From contig JAGYXB010000051.1 in assembly GCA_022495005.1 (NCBI GenBank), positions 2,170,001 through 2,234,000 of the forward strand: a stretch of 64,000 bases of DNA, written 5' to 3'. The position numbers were made by a program, and so were the translations under genes. This document shows positions 10,397-22,226 of this stretch, in pieces; the stretch's first letter is position 1; each line of letters starts with the position of its first letter. The notes beneath the pieces are model-generated. The model did no database searches and was not told where the DNA came from. It saw only the letters and a list, made by a program, of their open reading frames with translations. The stretch is from Rhyacophila brunnea (Eukaryota; Arthropoda; Insecta; Trichoptera; Rhyacophilidae).

Positions 10397-11984
10397 TATA
10401 ATATTGCAGTGGCATGTCGCCACTCTTACTTATTTTATGAGTTAATTTCGTACCCTCTAATATTGCAGATTCTTCATTTCAATTGTATTTTTTCTCTCTT
10501 TTCATATCTATATAAATGAGGTTATTAGTTTCAAAATTGGTAACATCTCGTTTACATGTCAAATATTATTAGTTGTCACTTTATCAGTTTGATGGAACAA
10601 TAATTATTAATAGCCAACACCGAATTAGCAAGATCGAATCAGGCACCGTTAAATTTTTTTTTTTCGATAAGCCTAATCGCTTCATGTTAATTGCAGAAAT
10701 CACCTGGAGGGGTCACTTTGAAATGGTCAAAATAGCCCCAGTACACTCTTTTAATATAATGTACCTAAAAACCCCATCAAAACTGTGTCATTATTTTTAT
10801 GCGCGTATATCAATGTATAAGTGATGGACAGAAGCCTTTATGATTTTGGTAAATATGGCGCAGATGCCCGCATGAGATTTTATAACTTTCTTTTTAGACC
10901 AAATTTAACATAACCTAACCTACCCCAACCTAATCCTAGTTTGAGATAATGATGCATCAAAATGTATGAAAATTTCGAATTTTAAATCAACAATTTAAAC
11001 AAGAAAAAGATATTCAATATAATTGTCTACATGGAATTAACTGTTTTCGTTAAAAAAAATACATAAAAGCTCATTCAGGCATCTGCGGCACAATTACCAT
11101 GATTTTAACATAGGTATATAATATAGTATATTCAAGAAAAATCAAATCTTTTACCCACATAGAATTTATGAATTTTACAAGACTGATTTATATTCTATAT
11201 TTCCCAGGATATTTGAAAAGGAATTGTAGAGGTAGGTCTGTGTGGAGTGACATTATTATGACAGTAAAATAAAAGGTGCTGAGTTGTTTTTTAAATTATT
11301 TATTTATAAAAAAAATACAATACCTAAACAAAACAATAAATAATGCAAAAAGCAGAACTGTAGAAACATAGGTAAAACAGTAATGAAAGACAATAACAAT
11401 AAACTCAATGGGATTTACACCCTTAAGACATTCTTACATAATTTTCTTGAATCAGTAAAATTACATGGTTATATGAATAAAAAGAATACATAAAAACTTA
11501 AATACAGTAGTCCTCGACTTATGCGAATTCACGAACTAGACAAAATTACCAACGAACTGAATATAAAAAAAGAAAAGAGCTACAAGGCAAACAACAGTGT
11601 TAAATGTATGATAAATTCTGACTCCGATTAATAATGTGTATACTGTACCAGTTAAATTACTTTTAGAGGAAAGGTGTACAAAATCGCATAGTGTTTAGTT
11701 TATTCAGAAAAAGAATATCATAACACGTAATTTATTATAAAAATGGAGCATGACTGTAAAGTAACACTATTTTTTAATAACAAAATATTACATAACTGAT
11801 GGTAAAAAAAAAGAAATAAAAATGTGAAGCTAAAAACCATTATACCCCACCGAGAGTACAAAATGGCATACCGCAAAAATATTTGTCAAAAATAGAAAAA
11901 AGTATAATTTTAAATAAAAATGACATGTTTTACGAAGAACAAACTTCGCAGAATAATATTTTTAAGAGATGAAAAAAGGTTCCT
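10397..11984. other. AT-rich non-coding DNA
   Basis: No coding family recognised. At 11506 a sequence beginning TACAGTAGTCCTCGACTTAT resembles a Tc1/mariner MITE end, but no inverted partner was seen. The short open frame at 10573-10824 has no recognisable content. Confidence 0.4.
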
Positions 11985-12065
11985 CGAAATAAAACACCAG
12001 AGGCCATCACAGAGACTATTGAAAAACACATTAAGTCGTTTCCTGCTTATGAAAGCCATAACTAT
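11985..12065 (+). pseudogene. YSD-GQN family fragment
   Basis: A short frame gives TPEAITETIEKHIKSFP followed by AYESHNYK. This matches the conserved 'hIxSFPxxESHY' linker that precedes the catalytic core in the family (compare 31966-32020 and 47660-47735). The flanking frames are lost. It abuts the piggyBac remnant that follows. Confidence 0.55.
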
Positions 12066-12407
12066 AAGATATTTTTTCAAAAAATGGGATGAATTTAATT
12101 ACATAGGTTATGTGGAATGTGCTAAATGCATTTTGTAATCAAAATATGAATTAGATCTAACTTGTATTTCGCTGTGAAGTTGTATGTATCATCAGGGATA
12201 CATTGCCTGGCAATCAAACTTTACATTGGAATTTGCCTGTATCCTTGAGTATACAATGCCAAGTTAAGGTATCAAAAATTGGTATAATTTTTTTTTATAA
12301 TATATGTATAACTATTATTATATTATACTTATTATTATATACTTATATATTTTGTGTTTATTGGCGATCATCAAGAACTCAACGAATTATAACAATAGTA
12401 CCTATAC

Positions 12408-13505
12408 TAGGAGCTGATTCTGATATTGAAAGTGATACAAGTGATGACGAACCTACCACTCCCCTTGCTTACCTATCCCCTACCGAGATGCCCAAGAAAT
12501 TTTGAGTTTGCAACTGAAACTATCAATAATTCAGCAGTTGCTCAAGAAATTACAGTTATTGCTGACAATTCCAACCTTGTAATAGTTCAGGAATCGAGAA
12601 CAACAACTTCACCAGCCAAAAGAACTGCAACAAGTACAGCTCGTGAAAGGCGTTCTGTAAAACGTGCTGAGAAAATGAACTTTTCATGGGCCGATTACCA
12701 CTTCCAATCAAAAGTAGATGTTAATAAAAATAGTTTTACCATGCCAGACGATATAAAAACACCTCTGGAATATTTTCAATTGTTTTTCACAGAAAATATT
12801 TATGATACTATAGTAGCAAATACTAACTTGTATTTGACACAAATTTCCGGTACTTAAATACAAATGTGTTGGAAATTAGAGACTTCTTGGCTGTGGAACT
12901 ATACATGGGGATTGTAAAGCTACCTGCTTACACGGATTACTGGTCCCAAGATATGAGGTATGATAAAATAGCCAATATAATGCCACTTAAACGTTATCAG
13001 ACTTTACGACGGTTCGTTCACTTTATGAACAACGAAAAAGTCGATTTGAGCAATAGATATTGTAAAGTAAGACCCTTACTAACAATTATATGACATAATT
13101 GTTTGTCAATAGAAAAGGAGACCAAGTATTCGATAGACGAAATGATGATACCCTACAAAGTAACAAGGGCAGGTTCACAACGCCAATATGTAACAAAACA
13201 AGCCAAAAAAATGAGGATTCAAAATGTTTGTTAGATCAGGGGTGTCAGGAATAGTATACGATTTTATTTTATATGGGGGGGAAACAACATTTATGGACTT
13301 TCAATTGTCTGACTATGAACAAAGTCTTGGAATGGGAGCAAAACAATACCAGATCCTGCGTGTTCGGTGGTATTTTTTGACAATCTTTTTACATCTTTCG
13401 AGCTGATGCATCATTAAACGTAATGAGTTTGGAATTTTGAGCTTGGGCACAATGCGTCGGAATCGATTACGAGGGTCCGCTATGCTGAGACTCAAAAACA
13501 GTACT
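12408..13505 (+). pseudogene. piggyBac-like transposase remnant 1
   Basis: DDE_Tnp_1_7-type transposase that in life cuts and pastes at TTAA. Seen in order: an acidic Ser/Asp N-terminus (12408-12460), then TPLEYFQLFFTENIYD (about 12760-12810), then MYMG-type helix and RYDKIANIMPLKRYQTLRRF (12955-13020). The first catalytic region SIDEMMIPYK follows near 13130, then SGIVYDFILYGG near 13245, the second catalytic Asp in FFDNLFTS (about 13375), and GTMRRNRLRG near 13450. There are at least four frame breaks, and the protein stops being recognisable at 13505, where zinc-finger sequence takes over. The C-terminal cysteine-rich domain is absent. Confidence 0.85.
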
Positions 13506-13535
13506 CGGCGGCCCCATTCCTCGTTGAGTTAGGGC

Positions 13536-14283
13536 TCAACGATGAATTACGCCCCTACGATCGGTCATCGCAGACCATTCATCTGATGGAACGTACGATC
13601 GCCGGCCTCCAAAATGCGATTTTACACTTGTTTTGTTATGTTTATGTCTAATGACAGAAGTTTTTTTATGCGATTGACTAGCAATCGTATCATTGTGATC
13701 AAAATTGTGACACTTTAAATCAAAAACAAAAACAGCGCTACATTCACTGCAAATAAAGTTTCGTGGAAAATGCTTTACCCTTCTCAACATAATTCGTACA
13801 TCTTTTGGTATATTCCGTAATAGGGTATCACATCTTCCCAGGATTTATCTGTATTCGTAGATTCCATGGGATCATTTTGATTATTACACTGTACAGTCAT
13901 TATGACGTTTGAAGTGTGAGTTTTGCTACCCAATGATTCCTCGTCGACACTGTGACATCCTGAGAAATGCTGCTCAGTTTTTACTTTGGATTGACTAGCA
14001 ATCGTAACACCGTGGATAATCTTGTGGCTGCTTAGACCTTTAATGGACCCAAAAACTGCGCTACATTCCCTGCAAATAAAGTTACGTGAGAAATGTTTCA
14101 ACCTACTTAACATAATCCCAATATCTTTTGGTATATTAAGTAATAGAATTTCCTGTTTGATATTCTGTACGTCTATAGTTATCTCCGAGTGAAGCACTAT
14201 GTCATTCCGTTTTTCATCGGATGTAGATTCCAAAGGTTTGGCGTTATCGTTTTTAATCACTGTGATGTCTGAAGTGTGAGTTT
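13536..14283 (-). pseudogene. C2H2 zinc-finger protein, two diverged modules
   Basis: Read on the minus strand, two modules follow each other. Each has a ~60-residue acidic linker (ESTSDEKRND or ESTNTDKSWED type), then RLKHFSRNFICRECSAVF or RVKHFPRNFICSECSAVF. The first continues as a CxxC...HxxxH finger (SSHKIIH); the second has lost the regular His spacing. A stop separates them near 13790. A 250-bp slice of module 1 is reiterated at 19065-19634. This could be a fragment of a host zinc-finger gene or of a transposon-associated protein; no exon boundaries were proven. A LINE (14284-19051) interrupts the array. Confidence 0.6.
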
Positions 14284-15496
14284 GATCCAATTTACCTCCA
14301 TATATTGCCCACCTAAAAAAAATCCCACGACCTACTAGACCCACTCTTTCCTACATCAATAATAGCAGGGGACTTCAACGCCAAGCACCGGTTATGGAAC
14401 TGCCCGCGCAGCGACTATAGAGGCAATAAAATCTTTCAGTTCACTCAGGACACCCAATCAATCGTAGTGGCTCCCTCAGAGACCACCATACGTACAATCT
14501 GGCAACCTTTCAACGTCCTGGACTTCGCTATCCTCAGGAACACTAGCTACATTCCAATTATCCGAGCACTAGACGAGCTTAACTCAGACCACAAACCCGT
14601 TCTACTGTACCTGGGAGACCCAGTAGACCCTTTTGCCACACTGCCCGACTCCACCAGATACAAAGTATCATGGGAAGATTTCGGTGCTTATATGGAGGAA
14701 CATCTCACACCCCGCACAGTTCTCACAAACGAAATAGAAATAGACACCGCAATAGCCGATCTAACGACTACTATACAGGAGGCTCTTAACCCTTTATAGG
14801 GCAAAGGCCGAAAACGGTTTATTTATCGACCACCTCATTTATGAGCTATAAGTCATACACTAAATATGGAAATATCAACCTTAGTGCGTCAAGACGTTGT
14901 CGAGAACGCTCTCTAGCTATGAAATAAACCATCTAATATGAAGTGTATGTCAATCGCTCGCAAAACACTATTTCGACGATTGGTCGATGTATCAGCCATT
15001 GCGCGTTTACGGTCGCGACTCGACGAATTCGCGAGTGACACTTGACTTTGCAAGTCATTTTGTTCCCATTTATATTATGTGTTGTGAAAAAAGGTATGTA
15101 CATAAGTATTTAATGTGGATTTATTTATCGATTTACATTATATTTTTTACAAATAGATTGTGATAGAGTACTTGTTTCATCATTCTATTGCCAAGCTAGA
15201 AGTACATAACCTCAAATTTGCAATTCGCACAGCTGACTTCTAGAATTATTTTAAAAATAAAAAAGCGGCTTAGGCAGCTGTGTATAGTTATGTTTTATTG
15301 TGAATATAGTATAATATCATAAATATATTTTAGTTTTACTCAAAATATTTGGGATCGGAAAAGTTTTCAAAATATCCGCGAAAAAATGGTGTTTATTTGT
15401 TGGTTGTGACATCAATTGAATGCTAAAGTACTAAATTACTATCAATATCGCAACTTTCATAGGTTTGTATTGTATTATATTTGACTGTAGAAGTAA

Positions 15497-15572
15497 CATC
15501 ATCATCAGCTGGGGTCTATCCACTGCTGGATGAAGACCCCCCCCCCATCATACTCCACTTTTCTCGGTCATT
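15497..15572 (+). repeat. CATCATCATCAGC interspersed repeat, copy 2
   Basis: Shares CTATCCACTGCTGGATGAAG with the copy at 4258-4330; it has a run of nine or more C where the first copy has GGCCTC. Confidence 0.6.
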
Positions 15573-15638
15573 TCGTAATATGGTAATGTTTTAGGTCGGT
15601 AGGTACTGTTACGATAATATGTTTTATTTTTGTTTCAG

Positions 15639-15791
15639 TTCATGAGTAAATCTAAGAAAAAGAGCTGTCGATGTGCTTATTGTAGTATGGCTAGAGAGTC
15701 AAAACGCATATCTTATTTTTGTAAGCAATGTAACGTACCGCTTTGCATACTACGTTTTGAAAAGTATTACGTAAATGGGTGTAAAAAATAA
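15639..15791 (+). CDS. piggyBac cysteine-rich domain exon (retained)
   Basis: After a polypyrimidine tract and acceptor TTTCAG (15633-15638), an open frame with ATG at 15642 runs 49 codons to TAA. It carries six main cysteines in the pattern CRCAYC...YFCKQCNVPLC and then VNGC. This is the arrangement of the C-terminal cysteine-rich domain by which piggyBac transposases bind their terminal repeats. The upstream exons are deleted, so it could be expressed only by fusion or from a cryptic start. The frame is intact, unlike nearly every other coding piece in the window. Confidence 0.75.
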   Translation, partial: FMSKSKKKSCRCAYCSMARESKRISYFCKQCNVPLCILRFEKYYVNGCKK

Positions 15792-18700
15792 AAAATGAAT
15801 TGTAACTTTTCTTATGATTAAATAAATAATATGTACAACCATTATTTATTTGTTTTATTTGAAAAAAATATATCAAAAAATAAAAAAAAAAACACCTGAA
15901 TGGGCACTGGTTGATAAAAAAACCATCATAAATTATAGTTTTTCCAAATTTCTGATAGATATTTTTTATTTTCATATTGCAATTGTCTTAAGATATTAAA
16001 TATCTGATGCAAAATGATAGAGATCGGTTTGAAATGAAGAAAAAAATGCTTTGCCCTATAAAGGGTTAAAGCAGCCTCAACCCCTATTAGCCCAGACCTC
16101 AAACACAGACTCGACTTACCAAAACCGATTAGACTCCTCATAACGGAGAGAAATAGAACTAGAAAACTCGGTCAGGACACGGGCGATCCTGCTGTCATCT
16201 CTAAAGCCAAAGAGCTGAAGAAGAAAGTCAGAAAAGAAATCAGACGCTTTTCCGAGGAAACTTGGGTAAAAAAACTAGAAGACTTAGTGAAGGGCAGCCA
16301 CCCTTACTGGTCACTAACTAAAATCCTGCGGGTCAAAAAATGTCCCATTACGCCACTAGACGGCCCAAGAGGCCCAGTCTATTCTACCCAAGACAAGTGC
16401 GAACTGTTTGCGGACAGTATAGAAGACCAATTCACTCCAAACCCGATAGCAGACTCAGACTCAGATTCATACTCAGACACAGATTCAGACTCAGACACTC
16501 ATCTCAGAGATAAAAGAAGACACATAAAATCAATCAACAGAGAAGCCAGAGCCATAGTCAATGCCACACCTAGTCCTCCACCGTCACCAATGGTAGCCGT
16601 CACAATAGACGAAACCGAATTCTTAATTAAGCGACTTAGAAACCGCAAAGCTCCTGGCATAGATGGGATAAGTAACCTTACCCTCAAAAAGCTCACAGAC
16701 ACTGGCGTAGAGTACCTAACCAACATACTCAACGCCTGCTTAGAACAGCAGTACTTCCCTGACACATGGAAAAATGCTGATATTATCCTCTTGCCAAAAC
16801 CTGGCAAGAACTTAAAGCTCCCTCAGAACCACAGGCCAATTAGTTTACTCCCCACGATGAGTAAAATTCTAGAAAGAGCCATAAAATCAAGACTTCAATT
16901 CACCATAGATGAGAAAAAACTCATACCAGACGAACAGCATGGTTATAGAAAAGGCCACTCCACGAACCACCAGCTGTTACGTACCACAGAGTACATCAAA
17001 GATGCACTCAACCATCGACAATTCACCACAGGACTGTTCCTAGACATAGCGAAGGCCTTCGACAAGGTATGGATCGAGGGATTGATCGTCAAAACTCTCC
17101 AGAGCAGAAATAGAACTGCCGATGATCAAGATCCTAAACTCCTTCCTAACCAGAAGATAATTTTCAATTAAATACCACGGAATCAAATCTTCCACCAGAC
17201 TCACCAAAGCTGGAGTCCCCCAAGGATCGGTACTAGCCCCCATCCTATATAATCTATACACTAGAGACATACCTATCCCAACCAACTCCTCCGCAAGATC
17301 CTGCATAGTCGCACAATACGCAGACGACACCGCCATCTAGCCAGATCTATTCAACTCAACCAGGCACTAAATTAGTACAACTAGCAGCTAACGAAATAGT
17401 TAAATGGTGCGACAAGTGGCGCATCAAATTAAATGCCAGCAAAAGCGAGGCAATCATTTTCAGACATAGATGCGATAGACTCCGCAAACACAGAAATCAA
17501 CTCGTCATGAGCAAAAAATTAATCCCGTGGTCAACCACGGTCAAATATTTAGGACTACATTTAGATAAGAATCTTACATTCTTCAAACACGTCAACGCAA
17601 AAGACAGAGAAGCTAGAATAGTAAAAGCCAGACTAAATCCAATGCTAGGTAGGCGCAGCAAAGTCTCTATGAGAGGCAAACTGCTATTACATACAGCGAT
17701 AATCAGACCAATCATGACATACGCGTGCCCCATATGGGCACACGGCAGCACAAATCTCATCAAGAAGCTGCAATTAGTACAAAATGTAGTCTTAAGATCG
17801 ATCACAGGCGCTCCGAACTACGTCCGCAACACTATACTACATAGAGACCTAGAAATGGAAACGCTAGAAGAGCACATTGGAAAGCTAGCCACAAAATTCT
17901 ACGCGTCAATGGATAACCATCCAAACGCATCAATCAAAAATCTTAATGACTACGATGAAAATACCATCATGGACCATGACAGACCCAGATCCTTCCTTAG
18001 GAGAATAAAGGCAGGATCCAACAAACACAAACAACTACGACCTAGGAAAAAATAACAAGCCTAAACTGCCACCTTTGATTACAGATCCAAAGCTGCCCCT
18101 CTCTGTTCACAGTCTCATGCTGCCGCGACCCGCCTACCAAAATCCGCCCTCAAAACTCTGAGTCGAGCGATAAACGGTTGCAACAGCTCACATAGACGGA
18201 AGACTGGAGGAAAGCGGCCTAGGACCCGTGAAAGATGGCAACTCTCACGAACCTATAGACCTAATAAACACTAACCTGTTCTTTTTGAAAATAAAGTTTA
18301 CAGATCAAACTCACAGCGGCAGGGTTTTTGAGTGTCTCACAAACACTTCCGGAGTTTTTCACCCCACCGCGGCTCAAATTTTGATGAGCAAACGGGCTTA
18401 ATATGTCCCGATACGTATGGTTATCGTTCCTTTCTTCTTTCATCGGACTGCTTGGACTGGTGTGGTGTACGCTTTGGTACTAGCATGACAGGCCTCTTGA
18501 AATGGCGTGCTGGCGAGCCTGCCAAAACTGGCAGGACGAAGAGCTGACACGGCGGACTCTAAATGATGAACTCCGCCCCGTGCATGATTCCTCGATGTCC
18601 GAAATGGCGCCCCGATGCTACACTCAAACTCCTCCTCCTCTGACGTCTTCAAACGAGATGGCAAATCGCCGGAGGCTTTTTGCGGCTGGTGATCGGCGGG

Positions 18701-19064
18701 CGGGTGAATAGTGCGGACAGGGATAGCGGTGGTCCGGGCGGCGGCTCGAGTGCGAATGTCTAAAGGAACTATATCTATATTTAGTTGAGAACTTTCTCTT
18801 TTTAACTAAAATCAATATTAAAACAACACCCCTTGCTATAGAGGATCTAAAAACCTCACCCGAGTCTCCTCAAGACCCGAATAGGCCTCTTCAAGACCCA
18901 AAAATAAACGGGTCTCCTCAAGACCCGGAGTAAAATCACACACGTAAACTCAGAGAAACCTTCACCAGCGACCAAAAAATAGAGACGAAGGGGATAATGC
19001 TTAACGTATGTGAGTCCCATAACCATCAAGGATGATCCAAAGTCAAGTCAAGAAGTGTGAGTTT

Positions 19065-19634
19065 AGACCTTTAATGGACCCAAAAACTGCGCTACATTCC
19101 CTGCAAATAAAGTTACGTGAGAAATGTTTCAACCTACTTAACATAATCCCAATATCTTTTGGTATATTACGTAATAGAATTTCCTGTTTGATATTCTGTA
19201 CGTCTATAGTTATCTCCGAGTGAAGCACTATTTCATTCCGTTTTTCATCGGATGTAGATTCCAAAGGTTTGGCGTTATCGTTTTTAATCACTGTGATGTC
19301 TGAAGTGTGAGTTTAGACCTTTAATGGACCCAAAAACTGCGCTACATTCCCTGCAAATAAAGTTACGTGAGAAATGTTTCAACCTACTTAACATAATCCC
19401 AATATCTTTTGGTATATTACGTAATAGAATTTCCTGTTTGATATTCTGTACGTCTATAGTTATCTCCGAGTGAAGCACTATGTCATTCCGTTTTTCATCG
19501 GATGTAGATTCCAAAGGTTTGGCGTTATCGTTTTTAATCGCTGTGATGTCTGAAGTGTGAGTTTAGACCTTTAATGGACCCAAAAACTGCGCTACATTCC
19601 CTGCAAATAAAGTTACGTGAGAAATGTTTCACTG
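19065..19634 (-). repeat. Tandem 250-bp zinc-finger unit, 2.3 copies
   Basis: A 250-bp unit equal to 14034-14283 of the zinc-finger sequence is repeated head to tail at 19065-19314 and 19315-19564, with a 70-bp partial third copy. Copies differ by only a few bases. On the minus strand each contains IPKDIGIMLSRLKHF and the FICRECSAVFGSIKGL half-finger. Because 250 is not a multiple of three the reading frame shifts from unit to unit, so a continuous polyfinger protein cannot be made by simple read-through. The array was originally contiguous with 13536-14283 before the LINE landed. Confidence 0.85.
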
Positions 19635-21719
19635 TTCTTAACATAAGCCCCCCTGGTGGAGTAGTTGGAGACCTAACCATTTTGGTCTGACCTCAATAGC
19701 CAAATCTACCACTGGACATACGACAGTTGCCCCTTGACAAGGCTAAACATGATTAAATATGTAAATGAGTCCCACAGTTTGCCTTGCCAGGTCCCACCAC
19801 CTCTCAAGGTGAACTGTGGAGGAGAAAAGTCGGTCACAGACCATGTATATATAGGTAATGAGGTAATGTAATTAAAATTTCAAGTAAATTCATGTTAGGT
19901 AAAGGGTTAATTAAAATAGATTAAACATACGAGTATGATATAATTGGTAATGTAATTTGTAATATAATAGGTAAATGTAATATAATATGCAATGGGTTGG
20001 ATAAATAATAAAGTGGGATATATGGATGGGCGTTAATTGTATATGGTAATTAAGGTAATATTAATATTAATCATATGTAATTCGATATCACTATGTGTTG
20101 CACACATACGGTGTAATAATTATAAACATATGCTCATAACCTGTTGCGATTTGCACATTATGTGCAATCACAAAGTCTGAGCAACCCATAGGCAACCGTT
20201 GATCCGATTTTAATCATGATCCAGACTGATTTTAATCACAATCAGATCCGATAATAAATCCGCGAGATAGTCTCCGAGAGCGGCGTTCCCATTCATATGA
20301 TAGGGAACCTTTTCCGCTCACACATATGACGGCGTCTCTGTCACGTGTGCCCAGAATGGATTTCGAAGACAGCAGAATGTATCGAACGATGGAGAACCTC
20401 TCTCGCTCGCACGTATGACGGCATCACTGTCATGCGCGCCAAGCGGCGGATCCGCGGTTGATCCGTCTTTCATGTAGATCGAGTGCCCGAATAAGGCACG
20501 AGAAATCCTTGATTGATGGAATATGAGCGTATGCAAAGCAATTATTGATACCTATATGTCTGGCTGATAGAATGACATCCGTCAACCGGATATAAACGTG
20601 TAACATATGGCGGTATCGGTGTTCGTAGGCATAAGGGTAGAAAAGGTTGCACGACGGGTACATTTGTAAAATCATATTGATCAACTTTCCCGGTTGATAA
20701 TTATAATACTTTTATTCGATAGGGGGGTTCATAACCTACAGATTGTATATTCGGAGGCCGACGTTCGGGGAGTACCCAGACCGTCAGAGGTCTGTAAAAA
20801 CGACCCTCTGCCGGGAGCCCGCCGAAGGATTGGTATGCGCTATTGCAGGCCTGGTGCCGCAGATATTCCAATTTGACCACTGGAATACGACGCCTTATCA
20901 TCCAGGCAAGCTCAGAAGCATTCTCGCTTTCGGGTGGGAGATACCTACACGCCGCCTTACGCCGCCACCTCTGTAACCGCTCTCCCTCAGCCATGAGATA
21001 CTCTACTGTACGTGGTTAACCCTTAACCAAGAAAACAATGCTACTTGACATTACACTTCACTGTACCGAGAGGTACCTATTATATGTACGTAACGTAATT
21101 TTTGGGCCGACAGTATCGAGACGCCACTTGGCGCGTAACGCCTGATATGATTTATTTTGTCGTATCTTGTTGATGAAAAATTTGGCAAACGATTTTTGCG
21201 CAATTTTCATAATGAAACGGTTATGCAAATTCTGCATCCCTAAACGCCGGACAAAGTAATGCAATCACCCCATATCGAATAAAAGGGCCGGATTTTAAAA
21301 TCCGATATCCAGTCTTTTTGCGTCTTCAGAGCCTGTCCCTGCGACACTCTGGAGAGTGATTTTCTCGCTATTTCTCCATACAAGAGCTTCAAGTCGCGCG
21401 CTGTGGATTCTGCCGGTCAGAATCACCACCCCCTTTGAGGCACCCGTCGTGGCGCAAATATCTCTTGGTATATTATATACCTATTGGTGGGGGGGCGATA
21501 CCTAATCGTCGCTGAATACCTATCTGTCACTTTGACAGTTAGCGATCGCGTATAGTATTGACAGTAAAGTTGTCTTTGACTTTCGGAAATTTTTGGACCT
21601 GGCTCCCAACCTTTCGCTTCAGTGCCCCGTGACTCGTGCGACCTCATCTACGAAATTAATTAATAATAATTAAACTAATTTTATTTAATTAATAATAATC
21701 AAATTTATTTTATTAATTG
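19635..21719. other. Unassigned region, mixed composition
   Basis: AT-rich from 19850 to 20150. At 20306-20352 and 20393-20440 there is an imperfect ~47-bp duplication containing GCTCACACATATGACGGC-like sequence. A GC-richer block at 20730-21000 has an unrecognised minus-strand frame (20701-20994, 97 codons; Arg-rich start LQRWRRKAA). The block 21300-21650 may belong to the long terminal region of the LTR element that follows, but its left edge could not be found. Confidence 0.3.
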
Positions 21720-21847
21720 TGAATTTCGGAATTTAAATAAATTGAACTTTTTATAACTTTTTGTGAACTTCGGATTTTAAATAAATTGAACTTTTTATAA
21801 CTTTTCATGAATTTCGGAAGTTGAATAAATTGAACTTTAATTATGGT
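21720..21847. repeat. 44-bp tandem repeat, three units
   Basis: Units start at 21720, 21764 and 21808, each opening TGAATTTCGGA or a close variant and containing AAATAAATTGAACTTT. It lies in AT-rich DNA upstream of the LTR end. Confidence 0.75.
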
Positions 21848-22075
21848 GATTTTGTTTATTGACGATTTTGACTTTTTAATTAATGTGACTTTAACCATAA
21901 AACTATAATATGTGATGTCGTAAGACTAAACTAATAAAAGAGACATACATGAGTTCTGAAAGTTTCCATTGAGTTTCTATTGACTTTAATATTGTGACTT
22001 CTTGGTTACTCCACATCCATGAGACCACTGCCTGTTCCTCCACAGCTGATGAACCTCCACTTCCAACTCCAGAGC

Positions 22076-22131
22076 TAGCCCAGGAATTCGGAGGCCCCTC
22101 ACTAAGCCATTAAGACCCTGAGGATATGTCA
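22076..22131 (+). repeat. 3' end of a 5' LTR
   Basis: The closing sequence ACCCTGAGGATATGTCA recurs at 25725-25741 and, with one change, at 43775-43791. The shared region upstream includes GAGC(T)AAGCC-like sequence. The terminal CA is usual for an LTR. The start of the LTR is not identified. Confidence 0.6.
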
Positions 22132-22132
22132 A

Positions 22133-22150
22133 GTTGGCGCCACAACTCCA
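22133..22150 (+). other. Putative primer-binding site
   Basis: GTTGGCGCCACAACTCCA lies one base after the LTR end. TGGCGCC is the common start of retroelement primer-binding sites. The priming tRNA was not identified. Confidence 0.5.
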
Positions 22151-22226
22151 GGCTTGGAAAACACATGGTTTTCCCGAAAACACACCCTTCTCAGCTCTAA
22201 AATATAGTCTTCCGAATTAATTAAAA

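Larger units (their letters stand above)
14790..16065 (+). mobile_element. piggyBac-type non-autonomous element in TTAA
   Basis: A perfect 17-bp inverted repeat, CCCTTTATAGGGCAAAG at 14790-14806 and its complement at 16049-16065, is flanked on both sides by TTAA (14786-14789 and 16066-16069). TTAA duplication with CCC/GGG ends is the hallmark of piggyBac. The 1276-bp body lacks the catalytic domain but keeps a splice acceptor and the last exon (15639-15791). It also carries a CATCATCATCAGC repeat copy at 15497. It lies within the LINE endonuclease/RT linker. Confidence 0.95.
14284..18055 (+). pseudogene. LINE ORF2: endonuclease + reverse transcriptase
   Basis: Non-LTR retrotransposon polymerase that nicks target DNA and reverse-transcribes its own RNA. 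Seen: the apurinic-endonuclease motifs IAGDFNAKH (about 14365) and ELNSDHKPVL (about 14578-14608). RT motifs follow: RNRKAPGIDGI (16640), LPKPGKN and NHRPISLLP (16790-16855), FLDIAKAFDKVW (17037-17072), AGVPQGSVLAPILYN (17208-17252) and the catalytic YADD (about 17318). The thumb and C-terminal region run to 18055. Lesions: a frameshift near 14335, another between AFDKVW and GVPQGS (17090-17170), and a TAG after YADDTAI. The frame is continuous across the piggyBac insertion once it is ignored, so the LINE was still largely open when hit. Closest in style to the Jockey clade; not verified by alignment. Confidence 0.9.
14284..19051 (+). mobile_element. 5'-truncated Jockey-like LINE with 13-bp TSD
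   Basis: The element is bounded by GAAGTGTGAGTTT at 14271-14283 and again at 19052-19064, a 13-bp target duplication of the length usual for target-primed reverse transcription. It starts inside the endonuclease, so it is 5'-truncated. It carries one nested piggyBac derivative (14790-16065). After the ORF stop at 18053-18055 there is about 1 kb of 3' region. This includes AATAAAG near 18290 and three short iterations of CTCCTCAAGACCCG-like sequence at 18865-18930. No poly(A) tail is visible at the 3' junction. Confidence 0.8.

Noticed and set aside
11506..11540. Tc1/mariner MITE end
   Set aside because: TACAGTAGTCCTCGACTTAT looks right, but no inverted partner or second TA flank was found nearby.
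16499..17805. Minus-strand ORFs opposite the LINE reverse transcriptase
   Set aside because: They are antisense shadows of a clearly coding plus strand.
20701..20994. 97-codon minus-strand ORF
   Set aside because: Arg-rich but unrecognised, no splice or start context, overlaps a plus-strand frame; kept only as unassigned DNA.
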